Assembly: GCA_021831785.1 (NCBI GenBank)
Contig: JAKBMB010000016.1
Location: 186,001-250,000, forward strand
Length of the DNA stretch: 64,000 nucleotides
Direction of reading: 5' to 3'
From: Deltaproteobacteria bacterium
GTDB taxonomy: Bacteria > Desulfobacterota > Binatia > Binatales > Binataceae
Made by a program: the position numbers and the translations under genes. The notes beneath the pieces were generated by a model that saw only the letters and a list, made by a program, of their open reading frames with translations, had not been told where the DNA came from and did no database searches. Of the stretch, positions 44,930-51,572 are shown piece by piece. Position 1 is the stretch's first letter. Each line of letters begins with the position of its first letter.

Positions 44930-45932
44930 CCAACAGTTCCTGCCGACGGCGCGCGCAGAAAGCGTACTCGACCTGATCGGCAACACGCCGCTGCTCGAGA
45001 TCGCCAAGGTCACCCATGGCCTATTGCGCCCAAGCGTGCGCATCTTCGCCAAGCTGGAGGGCTTCAACCCGGGCGGCTCGGTCAAGGACCGCGCCGCGCG
45101 CAAGATGCTGCAAGTGGGGCTGGAAAGCGGGGCGCTTAAGCCCGGTAAGACGATTATCGATTCGACCTCGGGCAATACCGGCATCGCCCTGGCCATGCTG
45201 GGCGCCGTGCTCGGCTACCCCGTCGAGCTAGTAATGGCGGCCAACGCAAGCCGCGAGCGAAAGAAAATAGTCCGAGCCTTTGGCGCTAAAGTGACCTACT
45301 CAGACCCGCTCGAGGGCTCCGACGGCGCGATTTTGCTCTGCCGCGAGATTGTCGCCAAGGACCCGCAGCGCTATTTCAAACCCGATCAGTACAGCAACGA
45401 GGCCAACCCGCTGGCTCATTTCGAAACCACCGGCCCCGAGGTCTGGCGTCAGACCAACGGCGCCGTAACCCACCTGGTCGCCGGACTAGGCACCGGCGGC
45501 ACCGCGATGGGCGTCGGTCGTTACCTCAAGTCGCGCAACCCGAAGATACGGGTGATCGGGGTCGAGCCGGACGACCCGATGCACGGGCTGGAAGGACTCA
45601 AGCATATGGGCTCCTCGATCGTTCCGCCTATTTACCATGAAGAGGAGCTGGACGAAAAAATCTCGGTCAGCACCGAAGATGCCTATGAAATGGTCTACGC
45701 GCTCGGGCAAATCGAGGGCATCTTGGTCGGTCAATCCTCCGGAGCGGCCCTGATCGGCGCGTTAGCCGTCGCCCGCGAGCTGAAAGAAGGATGCGTAGTC
45801 GCGATCTTTCCGGATCTCGGTGAGAAGTATCTCTCGACCAACCTCTGGATCGGGTGGCAAAGCTGGAATCGCAGCCGCCTCACCCGACTGTTAGCTAAAT
45901 GCAGGAACGAGTCCGCGAACGCTACTACCTGA
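44883..45932 (+). CDS. cysM: Cysteine synthase, CysM/CBS family
   Basis: A 349-residue fold-type II PLP enzyme. ESVLDLIGNTPLLEI starts the domain, the PLP lysine is in FNPGGSVKDRAARKML near residue 63, the substrate loop STSGNTGIALAM near 95, GLGTGGTAMGVGRYLK near 200 and GQSSGAALIGAL near 280. The loop GSDGAILLC and the adjacent CysO-like carrier favour the protein-thiocarboxylate-using CysM type over sulfide-using CysK. The ATG at 44883 lies inside the carrier gene; about 25 N-terminal residues come from the overlap, and no later ATG exists before the domain. The stop overlaps the NIL gene. Confidence 0.88.
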   Translation: MATTSRSFPRSPAAASQQFLPTARAESVLDLIGNTPLLEIAKVTHGLLRPSVRIFAKLEGFNPGGSVKDRAARKMLQVGLESGALKPGKTIIDSTSGNTGIALAMLGAVLGYPVELVMAANASRERKKIVRAFGAKVTYSDPLEGSDGAILLCREIVAKDPQRYFKPDQYSNEANPLAHFETTGPEVWRQTNGAVTHLVAGLGTGGTAMGVGRYLKSRNPKIRVIGVEPDDPMHGLEGLKHMGSSIVPPIYHEEELDEKISVSTEDAYEMVYALGQIEGILVGQSSGAALIGALAVARELKEGCVVAIFPDLGEKYLSTNLWIGWQSWNRSRLTRLLAKCRNESANATT

Positions 45933-46147
45933 CCTATCCTAGCGCCCTGATAAGAGAGCCGATTCTCTATCGTTTGGTCAAAAAGTTCGACCTCGTCTTC
46001 AATATCCGAGGCGCCAGCGTCTCGGACGAGGTCGGGCTGGTAGCGGTGGAGTTCGAGGGGCCGGCGAGTCAGGTCGAGGCTGCGATCAAATGGCTGAGGC
46101 AGACCGGGGTCGCGGTCGAGCCGATCGAGAAGAACGTCATCGAATAG
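45899..46147 (+). CDS. NIL domain protein
   Basis: An 82-residue protein that is essentially one NIL domain: YYLTYPSALIREPILYRLVK, FDLVFNIRGASVSDEVGLVA and EAAIKWLRQTGVAVEPIEKN. NIL (ferredoxin-like fold) domains are found at the end of methionine ABC transporter ATPases and in homocysteine-forming proteins, where they sense or bind amino acids or sulfur intermediates. It starts at an ATG overlapping the cysM 3' end by 34 bases. Its presence supports a cysteine or methionine role for the operon. Confidence 0.88.
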   Translation: MQERVRERYYLTYPSALIREPILYRLVKKFDLVFNIRGASVSDEVGLVAVEFEGPASQVEAAIKWLRQTGVAVEPIEKNVIE

Positions 46148-46292
46148 GCGGTCGCGGCGCGGACGTACTAAGAACGCTGCGGCAGACGTCGCCTAGCTTC
46201 AACTGCGCCGGCCGGCGCGACTCGTTGCGCGCTTCGCCCGTGGCTTGAACCCCGGCGGCGCTTTCGCGGCCGCTCTTCTGCCCGCTTTTACG

Positions 46293-47192
46293 ATGCTCAG
46301 CGACGCTCAAATAGACCGCTACAGCCGTCAGATTGTGCTGCCCCAGATTGGTGGCCGCGGCCAGCAGCGCCTACTGCGCTCGCGGCTCGTTCTGATGAGC
46401 GGCTTGAGCGAACTTGAGCCGGCGCTGTCGTACCTGGTTGGCGCCGGCGTAGGCACGCTTGATATTCGTTCGACCGCGAGCGTCCAAGACCGGCGCCGGA
46501 TTGGCGTTCGGATGCGCGATCTCAATCCGGAGGCGCGGCTCATCTGGGGCGAAGAAGGGCGACGTGCGGGCCGCAAGGCGCAACGCGCGCCCGACGCACT
46601 GCTAGTCCTGGACGCAGGCGAGGCAGCGATTGGCCTTGAGAAGCCGGAGTTCAGTACGGCCGCCGAGCGCGAAGCTGCGCATCTGGAGCGCCTATTTGGC
46701 AGGATGAATCGGCAGGCCGCTCGGACCGCGCTGCAACTTGACAGCGCCGCGCGCCACCACGGCGGGATCGGCCGGCCAAGCGGCGTTATCCAGCGGCGGA
46801 TCGGCGGCGTCGAGCGGCAAAGCGTCACCGCCTTGCGGAAAAACAGCGCCCTCGGGAAGCAAAGCGACGGTATCGCGGCGCACAGCGTGCACGCACAATA
46901 CCTGCGGCTGGCGCCGGCACCGACGGTTGCGGCCCATCTGGCCGAACCGCTCGAATTAGTAGTGATTCCGTCGCGCCCGCCGTGCCTTGAATGCATCGGC
47001 GCTCGCTGCCTGGAGCCGGTTGGGCCGCGCGCCGGCGATTGGGAGCTGGTCGCGATGATGGCCGTCACCGAAGCTCTAAAGCTGCTGCTTGGAATCGGTC
47101 CTCCGTGCGCAAACGTGACGCGGATTTGCGGCTTAACCGTACAGCTTGCACGTCCGAAGCCGCGCGCAGGATGCCGCATTTGCGCTAGCTAG
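46293..47192 (+). CDS. Degenerate E1-like (ThiF/MoeB) protein without an ATP site
   Basis: A 299-residue protein. The beginning (LSDAQIDRYSRQIVLPQIGG) and end (AVTEALKLLLGIG, plus CLEC and CRIC zinc cysteines) are clearly ThiF/MoeB-like. The ATP-binding GxGGLG is replaced by LMSGLSELEP, the Asn-Leu-x-Arg-Gln finger is missing, and no catalytic Cys-x-x-x-Gly loop is seen. Residues 85-220 are rich in Arg/Ala/Gly and unlike the family. It is either a pseudoenzyme subunit or a decaying gene that still keeps its frame. The ATG at 46293 was chosen over an upstream TTG because it fits the family start. It lies 145 bases after the NIL gene. Confidence 0.65.
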   Translation: MLSDAQIDRYSRQIVLPQIGGRGQQRLLRSRLVLMSGLSELEPALSYLVGAGVGTLDIRSTASVQDRRRIGVRMRDLNPEARLIWGEEGRRAGRKAQRAPDALLVLDAGEAAIGLEKPEFSTAAEREAAHLERLFGRMNRQAARTALQLDSAARHHGGIGRPSGVIQRRIGGVERQSVTALRKNSALGKQSDGIAAHSVHAQYLRLAPAPTVAAHLAEPLELVVIPSRPPCLECIGARCLEPVGPRAGDWELVAMMAVTEALKLLLGIGPPCANVTRICGLTVQLARPKPRAGCRICAS

Positions 47193-47252
47193 CCGCGCCT
47201 CGACCGAGCGCGAGCAGCCGGGGCGCCGGTTTGCGCGCACGGCGCGCCGGAA

Positions 47253-47666
47253 CTATTGAAGCGGCGGCTCGCCGGAACCGGCGACGGCGATAGGCGAGCC
47301 GTGATGGACGACCATGTACCATCCCGAACCGCTTCGCCGGTAGACGTTGGTGGCGAGCACCTGGGTGCGCATGATGCCGTCCGCGCTTTTCTGCGTCAGG
47401 TTTTCTTGCACCACCACGACCGCCAAATCTCCGCCCACAAGCACCGCCGGCTCGACCAGCTCAAAGCGCATCTCAAAGGTGGCTTCGAAGATGCGCTCCC
47501 AACTCTCCATCACGGGACCCCATCCGACCAGCCGGCGCCATCCCGGGTGAATGCAAATAATCGTCGGCTCCTTAAGCCACACCTTTTCCATCTGCTCGAT
47601 GTCCAGGCTCTCAAAGGCGCGGTAAAAGGCGCGATTCGCGTCTAGCACCGCTTCTTGCTCAGTCAT
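47253..47666 (-). CDS. SnoaL/NTF2-like domain protein
   Basis: A 137-residue cone-fold protein. EAVLDANRAFYRAFESLDIEQM, IICIHPGWRRLVGWGPVMESW and LATNVYRRSGSGWYMVVHHGSP are typical of the SnoaL-3/DUF4440 group found widely as small isomerase-like or unknown-function proteins. It is cytoplasmic. It converges with the sulfur operon, whose last gene ends 60 bases away. Confidence 0.82.
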   Translation of the reverse strand: MTEQEAVLDANRAFYRAFESLDIEQMEKVWLKEPTIICIHPGWRRLVGWGPVMESWERIFEATFEMRFELVEPAVLVGGDLAVVVVQENLTQKSADGIMRTQVLATNVYRRSGSGWYMVVHHGSPIAVAGSGEPPLQ

Positions 47667-47952
47667 GGCGCAGGCGCAACCTCGAATCTCGGGTCATTAC
47701 GGCCGGGCCCCGGCGCCCGGCCGGCTCCGGTTAGGACCTACCTGACGATAGTGACGTATTACGGCGGTTATACGCGAAAAAGCAGTGAGACAAAAGGTTT
47801 GCCCCCCTGATGAGGGGCCGGCCGGCGACGCAGCACCGAGTTATTAGTTTTGAGACGCTGCGCATTTAGTTTCAGCGCGACGCGCCTATCTGCCGCATGC
47901 TGCCCGTCGCGGCACCGGCAGCGGAGCTTTTTCGCCCGCTGCGCTCAGAGCC

Positions 47953-48378
47953 GGTGAATTTTTGGCAAGCTGCCGCATCTCGCCGTAGGCTGCACCCTCA
48001 CCCCAACCCTCTGCCGCAAAACGATGCGGGCGAGGGAGCACAAAGAGCGCCCATCCTATCACCTCTCCTGCACTCGCGGCGGAAGTCCGCGCGCGCAAGC
48101 CGGGAGGGTTCGGAGCGCGAATTACGAAGCGTAATTCGCGCTCCGAGTGAGGGGGTGCAGCGCTAAAGGCGTTAGACATGGGCCGAAGCAGTAGTAGGGC
48201 GGGCCGCCGTGCCCGCCATAATGCGCGGGCGCCACGCCCGCGCGGCCAATGACCACCCACCGGCCGGGCTGGCACCGCGGCCACAGGGCGGGTACGGCGG
48301 CCCGCCCTACTCAAAAAATCACAAACTCTCAGAATGACCCCGAACGCTAACGATCAAAAACTCACAAACTCTCAGGGC
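47953..48378. repeat. MITE-like palindromic element, copy 2 (longer, interrupted)
   Basis: It begins GGTGAATTTTTGGCAAGC at 47953, matching the start of the 37117 copy through GCCGCATcTCGCCGtAGGCTGC with few changes. It ends in CAAAAAATCACAAACTCTC (48312-48330), repeated near 48355 as CAAAAACTCACAAAC. The two loci therefore share both ends and the internal GGGCGGGCCGCCG palindrome, with extra DNA between them here. Confidence 0.6.
48193..48311. mobile_element. 119-base element with 25-base terminal inverted repeats
   Basis: The left end (48193-48217, AGTAGGGCGGGCCGCCGTG...) and the right end (48287-48311, ...CGGCGGCCCGCCCTACT) are inverted copies with one mismatch over 25 bases. The interior has a smaller palindrome GCGCGGGC / GCCCGCGC. 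It has no coding capacity, so it is a non-autonomous, MITE-like element. Confidence 0.65.
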
Positions 48379-48396
48379 GGCCGCTTCGCCGCCGCT

Positions 48397-48975
48397 TCAG
48401 CGCATAATATGTGGCGGTTCGACGTGAACCGCCGGCGCGGGTGCCGCCCTTTCAGGCGTCGGATGAGCGAGACCTGAGCCTTTCGACGGCACACCGGCGA
48501 CATAGGGCAGCGGCAAGAACATCGGCATCCCAAACCACAGCGGGTTGAACCCGTAAAGCATCGTTCCCTGCTGTTCCATCGCCGCCTGCTCGTACTCCTG
48601 AATTTCCTGCTGTTGGAGTTTCAGAAGTTCGAACTGCTGGTAAGCTTTCTGGTCGCCCTCGTACACGCATCGGCAATCGTCCGGGTCGGAGTACCAGAAA
48701 ACCATGCCGTTTTTGGTCGGGTAGTGGCGAATCTCGTGGGATGGAAGCTGGCGCAAGATATCCAACTTTTGCGCCGTATCCGCTTGCACGGGCTTAAAGC
48801 CGGCAGCGGTCAGCAGGGCTTCGATCTGTTGCGGCGCTTGCGCGCTTTCAGCCGGCGAGCCGCGGTACGTAACGCATCCGGCGCCGAGTAGCGTCAGTGT
48901 GAACAAGGCCAGGGCACACGCTCCAAGGACGAGCGGCCCACGGCCGGAGCAACGCAAAAGCAATCTCGCTTCCAT
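48397..48975 (-). CDS. Putative lipoprotein of unknown function
   Basis: A 192-residue protein. The signal region ACALALFTLTLLGAGCVTYRG carries a lipobox with Cys at residue 34. Then come a helical segment (QQIEALLTAAGFKPVQADT), a small domain with MVFWYSDPDDCRCVYEG near residue 92, a Gln/Glu-rich helix (YQQFELLKLQQQEIQEY), and a Pro/Ala-rich tail. I do not recognise the family beyond its likeness to other hypothetical envelope lipoproteins. No operon partner. Confidence 0.75.
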   Translation of the reverse strand: MEARLLLRCSGRGPLVLGACALALFTLTLLGAGCVTYRGSPAESAQAPQQIEALLTAAGFKPVQADTAQKLDILRQLPSHEIRHYPTKNGMVFWYSDPDDCRCVYEGDQKAYQQFELLKLQQQEIQEYEQAAMEQQGTMLYGFNPLWFGMPMFLPLPYVAGVPSKGSGLAHPTPERAAPAPAVHVEPPHIMR

Positions 48976-49148
48976 CTCTTCGTAGTATTTCCAGTTGGAG
49001 GTTCGATGAGCAAATCATGCACTCCCCGCCACTAGCAAGGCATTAGCGAACGTCTTAATGTTTGGCCCAGCCGCATACGGCGGCCGCGGCGCGCGCGGAA
49101 GCCGGCAGGCGTTGCCAAGCGGCCGCGCGCGTGCCTATAAGGTAAAGA

Positions 49149-49625
49149 GTGAAACGGCGGGCGATGATAAGCCTGGCCTTTGCGCTCCTGCTTGGCGCCT
49201 GTTCGCGCGAGACGCCGGCGGGCCCGCCGCTCGGCGCGCCGAGCGTGGGCGCGCGCGGCCGCGCGGTCGTATTTCGTAACGGCGAGCACGAAATGAAAGT
49301 GGCCGTGGACGCCAACCACGACGGCCGGCTTGACCTGGTTAAGACTTACCACGACGGACGCCTGGTCAAGGTTGAGCAGGACCGCAACGCCGACGGGCGC
49401 GTCGACCTAGTGCAGGAATACCGCCAGAACGAGCTCTCGCGCGAAGTGCGCGACGACAACTTCGACGGCAAGCCCGAGACGATAAACACCTACCGCAGGG
49501 GCAAGCTCGCGATCGTCGAGCGGGACCCCGACGGCTGCGGATGGGCGGACCGCACCGATTACTACGACGATAACGGCAAACTGGTGCGCAGCGAAAAGCG
49601 CGCGCCGGACGCTGCTGCGCGCTGA
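49149..49625 (+). CDS. Putative lipoprotein with DxNxDG-type calcium-binding-like repeats
   Basis: A 158-residue exported protein. The signal region ISLAFALLLGACSRETP has a lipobox at Cys18. The mature part contains four imperfect repeats of about 20-25 residues centred on DANHDGRLDLV, DRNADGRVDLV, DDNFDGKPETI and DPDGCGWADRT, which look like dockerin/EF-hand calcium loops joined by beta-hairpin text (KTYHDGRLVKVEQ). It starts at a GTG at 49149; an in-frame ATG at 49164 is the alternative. Role unknown, probably in the envelope. Confidence 0.75.
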   Translation: MKRRAMISLAFALLLGACSRETPAGPPLGAPSVGARGRAVVFRNGEHEMKVAVDANHDGRLDLVKTYHDGRLVKVEQDRNADGRVDLVQEYRQNELSREVRDDNFDGKPETINTYRRGKLAIVERDPDGCGWADRTDYYDDNGKLVRSEKRAPDAAAR

Positions 49626-49640
49626 CTCCGGCGCGTTCTC

Positions 49641-49698
49641 GGCCGCGAGCCGTTTTCTGCCCCCTCGCCCTTTGGGAGAGGGCGCGGGTGAGGGTGCT
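49641..49698 (+). repeat. Dispersed 58-base palindromic repeat, copy 1
   Basis: The unit reads GGCCGCGAGCCGTTTTCTGC, then a stem CCCTCGCCC / GGGAGAGGGCG, and ends GGGTGAGGGTGCT. It is nearly identical (one mismatch) to the inverted copy at 53919-53976 and close to those at 55402-55458 and 58316-58365. Confidence 0.8.
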
Positions 49699-49744
49699 GT
49701 TTCGGGCCGCGTGGCACAACAGAGGTTCGGGCCTGCGGCCCGAA

Positions 49745-49845
49745 AGGCGGGCACGGCGGCCCGCCCCACTGAATAAAGAGAAGCAAGGCGGGCACGGCGG
49801 CCCGCCCCACCAGAACCAGCAGGAGGCGGGCACGGCGGGGGAAGG
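49745..49845. repeat. Three tandemly spaced copies of a GGCGGGCACGGCGG repeat
   Basis: GGCGGGCACGGCGGCCCGCC appears at about 49747 and 49787, and a shortened copy (GGCGGGCACGGCGGG) near 49825. They match the inner palindrome of the MITE-like element at 37173-37204 and 48193-48217. Confidence 0.65.
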
Positions 49846-49908
49846 AGATGGGAGCGGCCACGCGGCTGCGGGGCGCAAGTGGCGGGAGGTGGGCAAGGCG
49901 AGGCGGGG

Positions 49909-51141
49909 TCAGTGGAGCAGGGAGAGGAGCAGCGCGACGTTAAAATAGAGTATGGTCGCGGTGGCGGCGGCCGCCAGCGTGTTGCCGATAACGCCGTTGG
50001 CCTGCTCGCCCATCACCGCGCGGCGCGCGCTCAGTACCACCAGCGGCACGAGCGCGAACGGAATCAGCACGGAAAGCACGGCCTGGCTGCCGATCAGCAC
50101 CAGGTAAGGGTCGGCGCCGTAGCCGATCATCAGCAGCGCCGGCGCCAGCGTAATCGCGCGGCGCAGGAACAGGCTCATCCGCTTGCCGAAAAAACCCTCG
50201 AAGACCAGTTGGCCGGTGAGCGTGGCCGCGGTCGAAGAAGAGATACCCGCCGCCAGAAGGCCGATGGCGAAGACTTGCGCCGCGCGCGCGCCCAGCAGCG
50301 GCACCAATGTGGCGTGGGCCTGCTCGATCGACGTTACCACCTGACCGCGGCTGAAAAAGGCCGCGGCGGCGGTCACCAGAATAGCGGCGTTGATCAGCCA
50401 GGCGCTGTTGAGCGCGACGAGCAGGTCGAAGAGCGTCGGTCCCAGCGCTCGCGCGCCTTCGCGCGCGTAGCCCTCCTTGCGCACTATCGCGGAATGCAAA
50501 AACAGGCTATGAGGCATCACCGTGGCGCCGAGGATTCCCGAGGCAATCGCCGCGCTCTGCCGGCTAAGCCGCGGCACAACCGTACCGAGCAAAACGGCGC
50601 CCCAATGCGGGCGAACGATCAAAAGCTCGATTATGTAACACAGGCCGACCACACCGACCAAGCCCATTATCACGCGCTCGACCACGCGGCTGCCGTAGCG
50701 GTAAAGGGCCAGGATGCCCAGCGCGCCGGCCACGCTCAGCGCGATCGCCACGCCGCTGCCAACACCGAAAAGCAGCTTAAAGCCCAGCATCGCGCCCATG
50801 AACTCGGCAAGGTCAGTGGCCACCAACGCCAGTTCCGCGCTGACCCAGATAAGCCATCGCGCGGGCGGTCGAAAATGGCGCCGGCAGTTCTCGGCCAGCG
50901 ACCTTCCGGTCACCATCCCAAGCCGCGCGGCGAAGCTCTGCACGACCAGACCGATAAGGTTGCTGACCAGGATCACCCACAAAAGCCGGTAGCCGAAGCG
51001 GCTCCCCGCCTCGAGGTCGGTGGCCCAGTTGCCGGGGTCGATATAGCCGACGCCGACCAGGAAGGCTGGGCCTAGGTAGGAAGCGCGCCGGGCCCATCCG
51101 CGGGGCTCGTCGGCGTCCGGCAACTTAAGCTTAGCTTCCAT
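49909..51141 (-). CDS. mntH: Nramp-family divalent metal (Mn2+/Fe2+) transporter
   Basis: A 410-residue polytopic protein with about eleven helices. The family signature GYIDPGNWATDLEAG (residues about 32-46) carries the metal-binding Asp and Asn of helix 1. ILGATVMPHSLFLHSAIVRK carries the helix 6 Met-Pro-His segment. Nramp proteins import Mn2+ or Fe2+ with protons across the inner membrane. The start ATG at 51141 lies directly beside a pair of 16-base direct repeats, which may be an operator. Repeat DNA flanks the 3' end. Confidence 0.9.
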   Translation of the reverse strand: MEAKLKLPDADEPRGWARRASYLGPAFLVGVGYIDPGNWATDLEAGSRFGYRLLWVILVSNLIGLVVQSFAARLGMVTGRSLAENCRRHFRPPARWLIWVSAELALVATDLAEFMGAMLGFKLLFGVGSGVAIALSVAGALGILALYRYGSRVVERVIMGLVGVVGLCYIIELLIVRPHWGAVLLGTVVPRLSRQSAAIASGILGATVMPHSLFLHSAIVRKEGYAREGARALGPTLFDLLVALNSAWLINAAILVTAAAAFFSRGQVVTSIEQAHATLVPLLGARAAQVFAIGLLAAGISSSTAATLTGQLVFEGFFGKRMSLFLRRAITLAPALLMIGYGADPYLVLIGSQAVLSVLIPFALVPLVVLSARRAVMGEQANGVIGNTLAAAATATILYFNVALLLSLLH

Positions 51142-51146
51142 CTCGA

Positions 51147-51185
51147 CAAATCGGCCCTTGCCGACGTGGCAAATCGGCCCGTGCC
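51147..51185. promoter_or_regulatory. Pair of 16-base direct repeats before mntH
   Basis: CAAATCGGCCCTTGCC at 51147-51162 and CAAATCGGCCCGTGCC at 51170-51185 differ at one base and are 23 bases apart. They begin six bases upstream of the mntH start codon. A metal-responsive repressor could bind here. Confidence 0.3.
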
Positions 51186-51572
51186 CCGGCCCGGCGGTCT
51201 TACGCAGCGCCCGAAGAACCGCCGACGCGGGGCTTGGACGGCACCCCCTCCCCGGCCTTCCCCCGCGCTGCGGGTGAAGGAGTTAAGAGAGGCGCGCCGG
51301 CCCTAGGCCGCGCGGCCGCCCTCCACCAAATTCTTTAGCCGAGGAGCGGCCGGGTGAAAGCGGCGTCTTGCGTTTTGGGTTAGGCGATTAACCTTTTCGT
51401 CAAGCCCCGATGCGCCGGCGGGCGACAAACCGCCCACTAAAGGCCGCTTTTTCTCTGGCACATCCGTTGCTGTTTAGCTTATGAGGAATCCTCTTAGACC
51501 GACATAGGCCGTCGCCCATTCCAACCTAGGCTGTTGAACAAACCAAGATAGAGCATTTAGCCGCAAAGACCA
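51186..51572. other. Intergenic region between mntH and the ABC exporter gene
   Basis: About 390 bases, no supported gene. A degenerate member of the CCTTCCCCCGC palindrome family lies at 51253-51287. The stretch 51440-51560 is less GC-rich and probably holds the promoter of the exporter gene. Confidence 0.4.

Larger units (their letters stand above)
47667..48396. other. Repeat-rich intergenic region
   Basis: About 730 bases without a gene. It contains the second copy of the MITE-like sequence (47953-48378), with its nested element having 25-base terminal inverted repeats. Near 48113-48147 a short inverted repeat GGAGCGCGAATTACG / CGTAATTCGCGCTCC flanks AAG. Confidence 0.6.

Noticed and set aside
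47667-48396. Possible CRISPR array in a repeat-rich gap
   Set aside because: The repeats are palindromic, differ in length and have no regular spacers; no cas genes are near.
49879-51075. 398-codon plus-strand open frame
   Set aside because: Antisense to mntH, no motif.
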